A DNA stretch of 64,000 nucleotides from positions 62,001-126,000 of the forward strand of contig NZ_QCYH01000002.1 in NCBI RefSeq assembly GCF_003072125.1, read 5' to 3'. Below are positions 8,940 through 17,996 of the stretch, in pieces. The notes beneath the pieces are model-generated. The model made no database searches. It had not been told where the DNA came from and worked only from the letters and a program-made list of their open reading frames with translations. The translations under genes were made by a program, and so were the position numbers. The stretch is from Pelagivirga sediminicola (GTDB taxonomy: Bacteria; Pseudomonadota; Alphaproteobacteria; Rhodobacterales; Rhodobacteraceae). Within the stretch, counting starts at the first letter, position 1; the number at the start of each line of letters is the position of its first letter.

Positions 8940-11177
8940 ATGACCATCGCGACAAAGACCGCCAGTGAGACCCGGCGCACCCTGACCCGCCGCAGCCTTC
9001 TGAAAGGGGCGGGAGGGCTTGTCGTGGCGTTTTCGCTCGGCGCGGGCCGCGTGCAGGCGCAGGATCTGCCGCAGGCGGGCGAGCTGAAATCCGTCTCGCT
9101 GGATGCGGTGCAATCCTATCTGGCGATCGACGCAGACGGCCTCGTCACGGTCTATAGCGGCAAGATCGACTATGGCACGGGCGTGCGCACCGGCTTTGCC
9201 CAGATGGTGGCCGAGGAGCTGTATGTGCCGCTGGAGCGTGTCACGGTGATCGAGGGCGACACCGCGCTGACCCCCGATCAGGGCCCGACCTATGGGAGCC
9301 TCTCGATCGAGGTGGGCGGCAAGGCGATCCGCCTGGCCGCCGCCACTGCACGCGAGGCGATGCTGGCCAACGCGGCCGAGCAATTCGGCGCGGAGCGCAG
9401 CGCGCTGTCGATCAGCGATGGCGTCATCTCGGGCGGCGGGCAAAGCATTTCCTATGCCGACCTGCTGAAGGGCGCGGCGTTCGATCTGGACCTTGACGAG
9501 GACGCGGCGCTGAAGGATCCGGCGAGTTTCACCATCGTCGGACAGCCCATCATCCGCGATGGTCTGCCCGGCAAGATCACCGGCGATTTCCAGTATATGC
9601 AGGATTTCAAGCTGGAGGGCATGGTGCATGCCCGCGTCGTGCGCCCGCCCGCCATAAGCGCCGCGATCAACGCCGTCGATGAGGCGTCGATCTCGCATCT
9701 GAAGGACGTCCAGATCGTGCGCAAGGGCGCCTTTCTGGCCGTGGTGGCCGAGGATGAATGGACCGCCGTGCGGGCCGCGCGCGAATTGGCCGTGACGTGG
9801 GACGCCGCCGACAGCCTGCCCGATCAGGCCGAGCTGTGGGAGCACGTGCGCCAGACGCCTATCGTCAAGGACGAGATGACCAGCGATATCGGCGATGTGG
9901 ATGCGGCGCCCTCCGCGCGCGAGATCACGGCCACCTACGATTTCGCGCTGCACACCCACGGCTCCATCGGGCCGTCCTGCGCGGTGGCCGATTTCACCGA
10001 TGGCAAGCTGATCAGTTGGTCGTCGTCGCAGGCCACCCACCGGCTGCGCAGGCAGCTTTCGGATATGTTCGGGATCCCCGACGACGATATCCGCTGCATC
10101 TATATCGAGGGCGCGGGTTGCTACGGGCGTAACGGGCACGAGGATGCCGCCGCCGACGCCGCGCTTTTGGCGCGCGAGGTTGGCCGCCCCGTGCGGGTGC
10201 AGTGGATGCGCCATGACGAACATGGCTGGGATCCCAAGGGGCCGCCCACGTTGATCGACATGACGGCCAGGTTCGACGATGCGGGCGACGTGAGCGCGTG
10301 GGACACCGAATTCTTCATCCCGCAGGGCGGCGGCGGGCGCGTCGCGCTTCTGGGCGCGGATCTTGCCGATCTGCCGACGACGTCCGAGCTTAACCCCGGC
10401 GGCATCACCAACGATTCCGCCATCCCCTACGGTTTTCCCAATGTGCGCACCGTCTGCCACCGGCTGGAGACGACGCCGCTGCGCCCGTCCTGGATCCGGG
10501 CGCCGGGCCGGATGCAGAACACCTTTGCCAACGAGTGCTTCATCGACGAGATCGCGGCCGAGCTGGGCGCCGATCCGATGGAATACCGGCGCGGGCTGAT
10601 CGACCAGTCCGATGCGCGCGGGCTGGAGGTGCTGGACCGGCTGCGCGACTTCTCGGAATGGGAGGCGCGCCCGTCGCCGAGCAGCGGGCAGGAGGGCGCC
10701 CGGCTTGCCGGGCGCGGCATGGCCTATGTCAAGTATGAGCTCAAGCGCACGTATGTCGGCGTCGTGGCCGAGGTGACGCTGGACGCCCATTCCGGCGCCA
10801 TCAAGGTGGACCGCTTTCACGTGGTCCACGATTGCGGCCAGATCATCAACCCCGCCGGCGTGCGCGCCCAGATCGAGGGCAACGTGATCCAGACCACCAG
10901 CCGCACGCTGATGGAAGAGCTGACATTCGATCGGCGCATGGTGACCAGCCTTGACTGGGCAAGCTATCCGATCATGCGGTTCAAGGACGTGCCGGAGGTC
11001 CGGATCGAGCTGATCGACAGGCCCAATGATCCGCCATGGGGCGCTGGCGAGCCGACGGCGGTCGTCGTATCCGCCGCCATATCCAATGCGGTATTCGATG
11101 CCGTCGGCGCGCGCCTGCGCTCGGTCCCGTTCAAACCGGAAAAGCTGCGCGCGGCCTTGTCCGAGGCGCGGGGCTGA
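8940..11177 (+). CDS. iorB: Molybdenum-binding large subunit, xanthine oxidase family (IorB-like)
   Basis: This catalytic subunit hydroxylates an aldehyde or aromatic N-heterocycle using a molybdenum cofactor. The protein is 745 aa. It has a Tat signal (RRSLLKGAG at about 17-25, then a hydrophobic stretch and VQAQ cleavage region), so it works in the periplasm. The C-terminal WGAGEP motif supplies the catalytic Glu (about residue 704). The ATG at 8940 follows GAGGAG and places the twin arginines correctly. No XdhC/CoxI-type maturation gene or regulator is adjacent, so maturation must come from elsewhere in the genome. Confidence 0.9.
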   Translation: MTIATKTASETRRTLTRRSLLKGAGGLVVAFSLGAGRVQAQDLPQAGELKSVSLDAVQSYLAIDADGLVTVYSGKIDYGTGVRTGFAQMVAEELYVPLERVTVIEGDTALTPDQGPTYGSLSIEVGGKAIRLAAATAREAMLANAAEQFGAERSALSISDGVISGGGQSISYADLLKGAAFDLDLDEDAALKDPASFTIVGQPIIRDGLPGKITGDFQYMQDFKLEGMVHARVVRPPAISAAINAVDEASISHLKDVQIVRKGAFLAVVAEDEWTAVRAARELAVTWDAADSLPDQAELWEHVRQTPIVKDEMTSDIGDVDAAPSAREITATYDFALHTHGSIGPSCAVADFTDGKLISWSSSQATHRLRRQLSDMFGIPDDDIRCIYIEGAGCYGRNGHEDAAADAALLAREVGRPVRVQWMRHDEHGWDPKGPPTLIDMTARFDDAGDVSAWDTEFFIPQGGGGRVALLGADLADLPTTSELNPGGITNDSAIPYGFPNVRTVCHRLETTPLRPSWIRAPGRMQNTFANECFIDEIAAELGADPMEYRRGLIDQSDARGLEVLDRLRDFSEWEARPSPSSGQEGARLAGRGMAYVKYELKRTYVGVVAEVTLDAHSGAIKVDRFHVVHDCGQIINPAGVRAQIEGNVIQTTSRTLMEELTFDRRMVTSLDWASYPIMRFKDVPEVRIELIDRPNDPPWGAGEPTAVVVSAAISNAVFDAVGARLRSVPFKPEKLRAALSEARG

Positions 11178-11198
11178 ACGCGGGCCGCGTTCAGCCCC
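11170..11198. terminator. Bidirectional terminator overlapping the iorB stop codon
   Basis: A perfect 13-bp inverted repeat (11170-11182 and 11186-11198) with a 3-base loop. The iorB stop codon TGA (11175-11177) lies inside the left arm. It separates iorB from the convergent pssA. There is no T run on the plus strand. Confidence 0.65.
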
Positions 11199-11209
11199 GG
11201 CGGCCTGTG

Positions 11210-11950
11210 TCAGGTGCGGCCGTGTGACTTGCGGAAGGCAAGATACGACAGCGGCAGCGATCCCAGGTAAAGGATGTTGCCGATGATCAGCGTCGGCCAC
11301 GGATAGACCACGAGGCCAACCACCAGGATCACCGCGCCGACCACGATAAACGGAAAATGGGTGATCTTGACCGACGCGTGCTTGATCGAAAAGGTCGGGA
11401 TGGTGCTGACCGCCAGCAATCCGACGCCGATGATGTAGAAACTGCGCGCAACCGGAAGATCGGTGTTCTGCCAGCCGCTGAGGTGCAGAAAGATCGGCAT
11501 CAGCGCAAGGCAGGCCAGCGCCGGGGCCGGCACGCCCACGAAGAACCCGTCCTTCTTCAGCGTCACGTCGGCCCGGTCGATGGACAGGTTGAACCGCGCC
11601 AGCCGCAGCGCGCAGCACACCGCCAGTACCAGTGTCGCCAGCCAGCCGAGGCTGGCATATGTCGTTCCGGTATAAAGCGTGTTGTACAAAAGCAGTCCCG
11701 GCGCGATGCCGAAATTGAAGAAATCCGCGAGGCTGTCCAGCTCGGCGCCGAACGGGCTGGTCGAATCCAGATATCGCGCCAGCCTGCCGTCGGCGGCGTC
11801 CAGAAACACCGCCAGCAGGATGAAATAGAGGCTTGCGGTCAGATGCCCCTCAAGGCTCATCCGGACCGATGTCATGCCCGCGCATATCGCAAAAACGGTC
11901 ACGATGCTGGGGACGAGGTGGCGCAGCTTGATGCGCTGGGGCCGGGTCAT
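11210..11950 (-). CDS. pssA: CDP-diacylglycerol-serine O-phosphatidyltransferase
   Basis: This inner-membrane enzyme makes phosphatidylserine from CDP-diacylglycerol and serine. The 246-aa protein has the complete CDP-alcohol phosphotransferase motif DxxDGxxARxxxxxxxxGxxxDxxxD (beginning [12 protein letters not shown]) and about seven hydrophobic segments. Its ATG overlaps the psd stop by the ATGA pattern, so the product is made from the same transcript as the decarboxylase that acts next in phosphatidylethanolamine synthesis. The psd-pssA pair is standard in alphaproteobacteria. Confidence 0.95.
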   Translation of the reverse strand: MTRPQRIKLRHLVPSIVTVFAICAGMTSVRMSLEGHLTASLYFILLAVFLDAADGRLARYLDSTSPFGAELDSLADFFNFGIAPGLLLYNTLYTGTTYASLGWLATLVLAVCCALRLARFNLSIDRADVTLKKDGFFVGVPAPALACLALMPIFLHLSGWQNTDLPVARSFYIIGVGLLAVSTIPTFSIKHASVKITHFPFIVVGAVILVVGLVVYPWPTLIIGNILYLGSLPLSYLAFRKSHGRT

Positions 11951-12639
11951 TGCGGCACTCCGGGGCGGCGGGCGTCCGGCGTGGCCAGATCGGCCAGAAT
12001 CGTCTCGCCCGCCACGGCGGTCTGGCCGACCGAGACAAGCGGCGCGACGCCTTCGGGCAGATAGACATCCAGCCGGCTGCCAAACCGGATCAGGCCAAAG
12101 CGGTGTCCGGCCTCGACAGCGTCGCCCTCGCGCACGAAACAGACGATGCGCCGCGCGACGAGCCCCGCGATCTGCACCACGCCGATCCGCACGCCTTCGG
12201 GCGTTTCGATCATCAGCGCGTTGCGCTCGTTCAACTCGCTGGCCTTGTCGAAGGACGCGTTGAGGAACTGCCCCTTGTGATAGGCGATCTTGCGCACCGT
12301 GCCGGTAAGCGGCGCGCGGTTCACGTGGCAGTTGAACACGTTCATGAAGACCGACACGCGCGTCACCGGCGCATCGCCCAGATCCAGTTCGGACGGTGGC
12401 ACGACATACTGGATCAGCGACACGACGCCATCGGCGGGCGACAGGATCAGCCCCTCCTGCTGGGGGATCACGCGCACCGGATCGCGGAAGAAGTAATAGC
12501 ACCAGACCGTCGCGCCGCAGCCCAGCCAGAAGAGCGGCTGCCAGACGAGGCCCAGAATGATGGTAATCGCGGCGAAGATCGCGACAAATTTCCGGCCTTC
12601 CCTGTGCATGGGAACGGCGACGATCTTGAGCATGTTCAT
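11947..12639 (-). CDS. psd: Phosphatidylserine decarboxylase proenzyme
   Basis: This enzyme decarboxylates phosphatidylserine to phosphatidylethanolamine. It is the short alphaproteobacterial form (230 aa) with one hydrophobic anchor at about 20-40. Self-cleavage is expected between Gly187 and Ser188 in [11 protein letters not shown], which generates the pyruvoyl group. Other conserved parts are [10 protein letters not shown] and the FNCHVNRAP segment. I start at 12639 (MNMLK); the longer upstream frame has no family similarity. First gene of the psd-pssA operon. Confidence 0.95.
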   Translation of the reverse strand: MNMLKIVAVPMHREGRKFVAIFAAITIILGLVWQPLFWLGCGATVWCYYFFRDPVRVIPQQEGLILSPADGVVSLIQYVVPPSELDLGDAPVTRVSVFMNVFNCHVNRAPLTGTVRKIAYHKGQFLNASFDKASELNERNALMIETPEGVRIGVVQIAGLVARRIVCFVREGDAVEAGHRFGLIRFGSRLDVYLPEGVAPLVSVGQTAVAGETILADLATPDARRPGVPQ

Positions 12640-12987
12640 GGATGGACTTTCACAGGATTCAAAAGGATGCGGGAGGGTTCTTGCAGCGCGGCATCGCATC
12701 TGGTCCCGGCAAATGACGCGAGCGCAGCTTAGCGCGCCCGCGCCGAAACGTCCAAGCGGTTTTGCGTGCGACGCCGTTTGCGGCGCTATCGATGCGGTTG
12801 GCAATGCGCCCTCTGGCCAAGATCACTCGGCCTTCAGGCAAAATCGGATTTCGGCCGCCGCATCCAGCAGCGCGTCCAATTGCTTGGATCAGCTGTATCA
12901 CCTGATCGCTGCAATATCCATTCCTTGACTGGACCGGCGCCAATCCCTTTAGCTATCGCAGATGCAGATGAACCTATGGAGGGTGGC
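12640..12987. other. Divergent intergenic region between psd and the M20 gene
   Basis: These 348 bases have no convincing gene. Towards the right end there is a possible plus-strand promoter (TTGACT at 12925-12930 and TAGCTA at 12950-12955, though the spacer of 19 is long). A short perfect repeat, GATCAG (12888-12893) with CTGATC (12902-12907), lies just upstream of it and could be a regulator site. AGGAG-type bases at 12977-12982 serve the M20 start. Confidence 0.35.
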
Positions 12988-14274
12988 ATGGCGCTGTCGG
13001 ATGAGCTGAGGGACAGGATATTGCAGTCGGTCGATGACGGGTTCGACGCGCAGCTGGCCTATACGAAAAAGCTGGTGAACCTGCCCTCTCTGCGGGGCCA
13101 GGAGCATGCCATTCAGGATCTGGTGTTTCGCGAGTTTCAAAGCCGCGGCATGAAGGTCGACCGCTTTGACATGGACCGCGACGCGATCATGGCCCATCCC
13201 GGCGGATCGCCTTTTTCCGAGCATCACTCGGACGCGCCGATCGTTGTCGGGATCCATCACCCGCGCAATGAAACCGGCCGGTCGCTGATCCTGAACGCGC
13301 ATCTGGACGTGGTCCCCGAAGGCCCGCACGAGATGTGGAGCGATGCACCCTTTTCGGGCGAGATCAAAGACGGCTGGATGTATGGCCGCGGCGGCGCCGA
13401 CATGAAGGCCGGCTCGGCCGCCAATCTGGCGGCGCTGGACGCGCTGCGCCGCATCGGCCTGCAACCGGCGGCGACGGTTTATGTTCAGTCCGTGGTCGAG
13501 GAGGAATCCACCGGCAACGGATCACTGATGACGTATTTGCGCGGCTACACCGCCGACGCGGCCCTGATCCCCGAGCCGACGGGCAACAGGCTGGTGCGCG
13601 CCAATGTCGGCGTTCTGTGGTTCCAGCTGAAGGTTCAGGGCGTGCCGGTGCATGTGTCCGACATGGGCGAGGGCGCGAACGCGATCGACGCGGCCTACGG
13701 CGTCATCGGCGCGCTGCGCCGACTTGAGGAAAAATGGAACGCCGAAAAGGGCGATCATCCGCATTTCGAGGATGCGGGCCACCCCATCAACCTGAACATC
13801 GGCAAGATCGCCGGGGGCGATTGGGCCTCGTCCGTGCCGTCGTGGTGCACGATCGATTGCCGCGTGTCGATCTATCCCGGCACCAGCGCCGCCGACGTGG
13901 CGCAGCAGGTGCGCGACTGTGTTGCAGACCACGCGCGCAATGACGCGTTTCTGGCCAACAATCCGCCCGAAGTCGTGGTTAACGGATTTCATGCGGAGGG
14001 TTTCGTGCTGGAGCCGGGCAGCGACGCCGAGGACGTGCTGGGCGCCGCGCATGAGGCCGCGTTCGGCGCCCCGATGGAGGCCGCAATGCTGCCGGGCTAC
14101 ATCGACACGCGCGTCTATGCACTCTACAATCAGATACCGGCCCTTTGCTATGGGCCGATCTCGCGCAATGTTCACGGCTTCGATGAGGCGGTCGATCTGG
14201 AGTCGCTCAGGCGGATCACCAAGACGATGACGCTTTTCATCGCCGAATGGTGCGGCACCGAGGCCGTGGCGTGA
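12988..14274 (+). CDS. M20-family metallo-deacylase (ArgE/DapE type)
   Basis: This dinuclear zinc amidohydrolase of 428 aa resembles acetylornithine deacetylase and succinyl-diaminopimelate desuccinylase. Zinc-site motifs are visible: LILNAHLDVVP, YGRGGADMK, the catalytic VVEEESTGNG, and LIPEPTG, with NVHGFDE near the C-terminus. There is no signal peptide, so it is cytoplasmic. The start at 12988 is preferred over 12976 because GGAGG lies 6 bases before it. It heads a block of transport genes, so it probably deacylates an imported amide rather than serving arginine or lysine synthesis; that role is inferred from position. Confidence 0.85.
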   Translation: MALSDELRDRILQSVDDGFDAQLAYTKKLVNLPSLRGQEHAIQDLVFREFQSRGMKVDRFDMDRDAIMAHPGGSPFSEHHSDAPIVVGIHHPRNETGRSLILNAHLDVVPEGPHEMWSDAPFSGEIKDGWMYGRGGADMKAGSAANLAALDALRRIGLQPAATVYVQSVVEEESTGNGSLMTYLRGYTADAALIPEPTGNRLVRANVGVLWFQLKVQGVPVHVSDMGEGANAIDAAYGVIGALRRLEEKWNAEKGDHPHFEDAGHPINLNIGKIAGGDWASSVPSWCTIDCRVSIYPGTSAADVAQQVRDCVADHARNDAFLANNPPEVVVNGFHAEGFVLEPGSDAEDVLGAAHEAAFGAPMEAAMLPGYIDTRVYALYNQIPALCYGPISRNVHGFDEAVDLESLRRITKTMTLFIAEWCGTEAVA

Positions 14275-14314
14275 TCCGGCGACCGACAATGACAAAAAAG
14301 GGAGTGAGTTCAAC

Positions 14315-15535
14315 ATGAAGACCAGGACAGTACTGATGGGCATGGCCGCCTGCGCCGCGATGATGGCATCGCCCGCGATGGCGGATATCAAGATCGGCAT
14401 CACCGGACCGCTGAGCGGGCCGGCGGCGAATACCGGCATCTCCATGCGCCAGGCCTACGAGGCCGCCGCCGCGCAGGCCAACGAGCAGGGCGGCGTCAAG
14501 CTGGGCGAGGAGATGCACAAGGTCGAGCTGATCTTCGAGGACAGTGCATCGCGCCCCGAAATGGGCGTCAGCGCCGCGCAAAAGCTGCTGACGCGCGACA
14601 ATGTCGATATCCTGATCGGCGACAGTCTGGCCAGTTCAGTCACGCTGGCGATCATGGAGGTCGCGCCCAGCTTTGGCAAATTCACCATGAGCGGGCAGCC
14701 CGTCTCGATCGAGATCGCCAAGAAGATCCAGTCGGACCCCGAGAAATACGCGAATTTCTGGAAATCCAGCTTCAACTCCAACGCCTATGGCGAGGTGCTG
14801 TTCGAGACGGTCAAGTATCTCGAAGAGCAGGGCAAGATCGCGCCCGAGAAAAAGACCGTGGCGTTCATCGTCGAGGATACCGATTACGGCAAATCCAACA
14901 TCGAATTCACCGCGCCGCACTTCAAGGAGGCCGGATGGAACGTGGTCGCCGAGGAAACCGTGCCGCTGGGACATGCCGATTTCTATCCGCAACTGTCCAA
15001 GCTGCGCGCGGACGAGCCTGATGTCGTGATCTCGATCTTCACCTCGGTCAACTCGGGCATCGCGCTGGTCAAGCAGATGGACGAGCAGGGCATGGATCCG
15101 CTGCATATGGGCGTCTATTACCCCATCCGCGACGAATTCCTCGACTGGGTCGGTGCCGCGGCCGAAGGCATGCTGTGGACGCCGCTCATGTTCGATCCCG
15201 AGAACAACCCCAGCCACCGCGAGTTCAGCGAGCTTTTCGAGAAGCTGACGGGTGTCGAGGCCAATGGCGACCACGCGCAGGGCTATTGCCAGATGCAGAT
15301 GCTGCTGGACAATGTCGCGCGCGCAGGCAGCGTCGAGGCGTCCGCGATCTCCGAGGCGTTCGCGACGACGGATTTTTCCTGCCCCATCGCGCGCTATGTC
15401 TATGACACGGAAACGCACACGCCCAAGATCGGCGGTGATTACCTGCCGGTTCCGATGGCACAGGTCCAGAACGGCGGCTACTTTGCGATCTTCCCCGAAG
15501 CGGCGGCGACGTCCGAGTTCCAGTCCGGCAACTAA
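14315..15535 (+). CDS. ABC transporter substrate-binding protein, branched-chain amino acid type (LIV cluster 1)
   Basis: This periplasmic receptor of a HAAT-family importer is 406 aa. The Sec signal peptide (about residues 1-23, cleaved after AMA) is followed by the type I periplasmic-binding fold beginning IKIGITGPLSGPAANTG. The hinge segment includes VAFIVEDTDYGKSN. Members of this family bind amino acids, amides, urea or aromatic acids, and I cannot tell which here. It lies 40 bases after the M20 gene and before livG. A stable hairpin follows its stop. Confidence 0.9.
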   Translation: MKTRTVLMGMAACAAMMASPAMADIKIGITGPLSGPAANTGISMRQAYEAAAAQANEQGGVKLGEEMHKVELIFEDSASRPEMGVSAAQKLLTRDNVDILIGDSLASSVTLAIMEVAPSFGKFTMSGQPVSIEIAKKIQSDPEKYANFWKSSFNSNAYGEVLFETVKYLEEQGKIAPEKKTVAFIVEDTDYGKSNIEFTAPHFKEAGWNVVAEETVPLGHADFYPQLSKLRADEPDVVISIFTSVNSGIALVKQMDEQGMDPLHMGVYYPIRDEFLDWVGAAAEGMLWTPLMFDPENNPSHREFSELFEKLTGVEANGDHAQGYCQMQMLLDNVARAGSVEASAISEAFATTDFSCPIARYVYDTETHTPKIGGDYLPVPMAQVQNGGYFAIFPEAAATSEFQSGN

Positions 15536-15542
15536 CATGTGC

Positions 15543-15573
15543 GGCGCGCGCGGCCAGAGCGGTCGCGCGCGCC
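15543..15573 (+). terminator. Hairpin after the first LIV binding-protein gene
   Basis: A 13-bp stem with one G-U pair (15543-15555 and 15561-15573, 5-base loop), starting 8 bases after the stop and followed by no T run. Such hairpins between the binding-protein gene and the permease genes commonly protect the upstream mRNA or partly terminate, so that more receptor than permease is made. Confidence 0.5.
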
Positions 15574-15622
15574 TCATGCCTGCCGGACGCCGGCCTGCAA
15601 GAAACAAGGTTTTGATCCCCGC

Positions 15623-16366
15623 ATGACCCAACAAGAGAACACGCCGCTGCTTGACGTTCGGTCCGTCACGATGGCCTTTGGCGGCATTGTCGCCGTGCGC
15701 GATCTGTCCTTTACGGTGACGAAGGGTGAAATCCTTGCGCTGATGGGGCCCAATGGCGCGGGCAAGACGACGACATTCAACCTGATCGCCGGCGCGCTGC
15801 TGCCGACCTCGGGCCAGATCTTCTTTGACGGTCGCGACATCACCCAGACCAAGCCCGACGCGCGCTGCAAGGCCGGGATTGCCCGCACGTTCCAGATCAC
15901 GCAGCCCTTCGATGAGCTGACGGTCGTGGAAAACGTGATGGTGGCGACCATGCCCTATCACAGCTCGATGTCGCAGATGCGCAAGGATGCGCGCCGCTAT
16001 GTCCAGATGGTCGGCCTTGCCGAGCGCGCCGATGTCATGGCCAAGGGGCTGAGCACCGGCCAGCGCAAGCGGCTGGAGCTGGCCCGCGCGATGGCGACGC
16101 GGCCCAAGCTGCTGCTGATGGACGAGGTGACGGGCGGCGTGGACCAGAAGAGCATTCCGGGCCTTCTGGATCTGGTCAAGTCGCTGCGCGACGAGGGCCA
16201 GACGCTGATCATCATCGAACACAACATGCGCGTCATCAACGAACTGTCGGACCGGGCGATCTTCATGAACCGCGGCGCCCGCATGGTCGAAGGCACCCCG
16301 CACGAGGTGGCCGGGCATCCGCAGGTCGTGGATCTCTATCTGGGCGAGGGGGGCGGACATGCCTGA
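15623..16366 (+). CDS. livG: ABC transporter ATPase, LivG type (LIV cluster 1)
   Basis: This is one of the two ATPase subunits powering LIV importer 1. It has 247 aa, a Walker A GPNGAGKTT, signature LSTGQRKRLELA and Walker B LLLMDE. Two positions are unusual: the signature reads STGQ rather than SGGQ, and the sequence after the Walker B Glu is VTGGVD instead of the common PxxGL. The next ATG lies inside its last codons (8-base overlap). livG here is a family name, not a claim that it transports leucine. Confidence 0.92.
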   Translation: MTQQENTPLLDVRSVTMAFGGIVAVRDLSFTVTKGEILALMGPNGAGKTTTFNLIAGALLPTSGQIFFDGRDITQTKPDARCKAGIARTFQITQPFDELTVVENVMVATMPYHSSMSQMRKDARRYVQMVGLAERADVMAKGLSTGQRKRLELARAMATRPKLLLMDEVTGGVDQKSIPGLLDLVKSLRDEGQTLIIIEHNMRVINELSDRAIFMNRGARMVEGTPHEVAGHPQVVDLYLGEGGGHA

Positions 16367-17078
16367 GGCACCGATGTTGCAGGTCGAGAACCTGGATGTG
16401 TTCTATGGCAGCTACCAGGTCCTGTGGGATGTCAGCCTGGATGTGACGAACGGCGAGGTGGTGGCGGTGCTGGGCCCAAACGGGTCGGGCAAAAGCACGG
16501 TGCTGAAGGCGATCATGGGGCTTGTCCCGATCCGGGCGGGGCGCGTCATCTTCGAGGGGAGCGACCTGACCCGCGTGCCCACCCATGAGATGGTCGCCCA
16601 CGGCATTTCCATGGTGCTGGAGCGACGGCGCCTGTTCACCAACATGACGGTGCGGGAAAACATCCTGCTGGGCGCCTATCACAAGAGCGTCGCCAGCCAG
16701 ACCAAGGACCGGCTTGAATGGGTCGAGAGCCTGTTTCCCATCCTCGCCGAGCGGCGCGACCAGATCGCCGGCAAGATGAGCGGCGGCGAACAGCAGATGG
16801 TCGCGATCGCGCGCAGCCTGATGTCAAAGCCCAGATTGCTGTTGATGGACGAGCCCTATCTGGGGCTGGCGCCCAAGATCGTCGACCAGATCGTTCAGAT
16901 CATCCGCAAGATCAACGGCGAGGGGATCGCGGTTCTGTTCAACGAACAGAACGTCAAGCTGTCCTTTGGCGTCTCCAACCAGGGCTATCTTCTGGAAGGC
17001 GGGCGGATGGTGCTGTCCGGGACGGGCGATGAAATGATGAATTCGGACGTCGTGCGCCGCGTTTATCTGGGCGTATAG
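16359..17078 (+). CDS. livF: ABC transporter ATPase, LivF type (LIV cluster 1)
   Basis: This is the second ATPase subunit of LIV importer 1. The 239-aa protein has canonical Walker A GPNGSGKST, signature MSGGEQQMVAIAR and Walker B LLLMDEPYLGLAP. It overlaps livG by 8 bases and is followed 11 bases later by the LivH-type permease. All catalytic motifs are intact, so this partner can supply hydrolysis even though the LivG partner is slightly divergent. Confidence 0.93.
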   Translation: MPEAPMLQVENLDVFYGSYQVLWDVSLDVTNGEVVAVLGPNGSGKSTVLKAIMGLVPIRAGRVIFEGSDLTRVPTHEMVAHGISMVLERRRLFTNMTVRENILLGAYHKSVASQTKDRLEWVESLFPILAERRDQIAGKMSGGEQQMVAIARSLMSKPRLLLMDEPYLGLAPKIVDQIVQIIRKINGEGIAVLFNEQNVKLSFGVSNQGYLLEGGRMVLSGTGDEMMNSDVVRRVYLGV

Positions 17079-17089
17079 GAGAGGGCGGG

Positions 17090-17965
17090 ATGACAATCTA
17101 TCTATTCATCGAGCAGATCATCAACGGGTTGATCATCGGCTCGACCTATGCGCTGATCGGCAGTGGCATCGCGCTGATCTATGGCACGATGCGCGTGCTG
17201 AACCTTGCGCATGGCGAGTTTTACATGCTGGGCGGATATTTCGTCTTCTACCTTGCCGTGACGATGGGGCTGGCGCCGTGGATCGCGATACCGACGGCCG
17301 TGTTCGGCGCGTTCCTTCTGGGCATGGCGATACAGCGCACGACGATCCATTTCCTCTTTGGCCGCGAGGGGTGGATGTTCTCGACCATCGCGGCGACGCT
17401 TGGCCTGTCGATCTTCTTGCAGAACGCCGCGCTTTTGCTATTCGGCGAGCAGTTCCAGACTGTGCCCTATTATGTCTCGGGCGTGGTCGAGCTGGGGCAG
17501 GTGCGCATCCCGGCGCAGCGCATTTTGATCTTTGCCGTCTCGATGGCCACGATCGGCGTGATGACATATGTGCTGAAATATACGCGCCTTGGATGGGCCA
17601 TCCGCGCCACATCGCAGGACCGCGACGCGGCCGCCGTCGTCGGCATCCCGGCCGAGCGCATCTACATGATCACCTTCGGCATCGCCGCGGCGCTCGGCGC
17701 CATCGCGGCGGCGATGCTGGCGCCGATCTATTCCATCAACCCGTGGAGCGGCCTGCCGATCCTGCTCAAGGGGTTCGTGGTGGTCATCCTCGGCGGGCTG
17801 GGCAGCTTTCCCGGCGCCATCGCCGGCGGGCTGATCCTGGGCGTGGTCGAGGCGGTGGGCGTGCAGGTGACCTCCTCCGAATGGCGCGACGTCATATCCT
17901 TCGGGCTGATGATCGCGGTGATCTGGTGGCGTCCCTGGGGCCTTTTCGGCCAGAAGCCGTCATGA
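17090..17965 (+). CDS. livH: ABC transporter permease, LivH type (LIV cluster 1)
   Basis: This inner-membrane permease of LIV importer 1 is 291 aa with about eight hydrophobic segments. It shows the family start INGLIIGSTYALIGSGIALIYGTMRVLNLAHGEFYMLGGY, here noted only as residues 9-48, and the late GFVVVILGGLGSFPGAIAGG coupling region. A GAGAGGG ribosome site precedes the ATG. It is paired with the LivM-type permease 31 bases downstream. Confidence 0.92.
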   Translation: MTIYLFIEQIINGLIIGSTYALIGSGIALIYGTMRVLNLAHGEFYMLGGYFVFYLAVTMGLAPWIAIPTAVFGAFLLGMAIQRTTIHFLFGREGWMFSTIAATLGLSIFLQNAALLLFGEQFQTVPYYVSGVVELGQVRIPAQRILIFAVSMATIGVMTYVLKYTRLGWAIRATSQDRDAAAVVGIPAERIYMITFGIAAALGAIAAAMLAPIYSINPWSGLPILLKGFVVVILGGLGSFPGAIAGGLILGVVEAVGVQVTSSEWRDVISFGLMIAVIWWRPWGLFGQKPS

Positions 17966-17996
17966 CCCGTCCCCCTGCTGAATATCGGAGAGAGCC

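Noticed and set aside
8880..11618. 912-codon minus-strand open frame opposite the molybdenum hydroxylase and pssA end
   Set aside because: It is antisense to well-supported genes, its translation is rich in Arg, His, Gly and Ala as expected for a GC-rich shadow frame, and it contains no recognisable domain.
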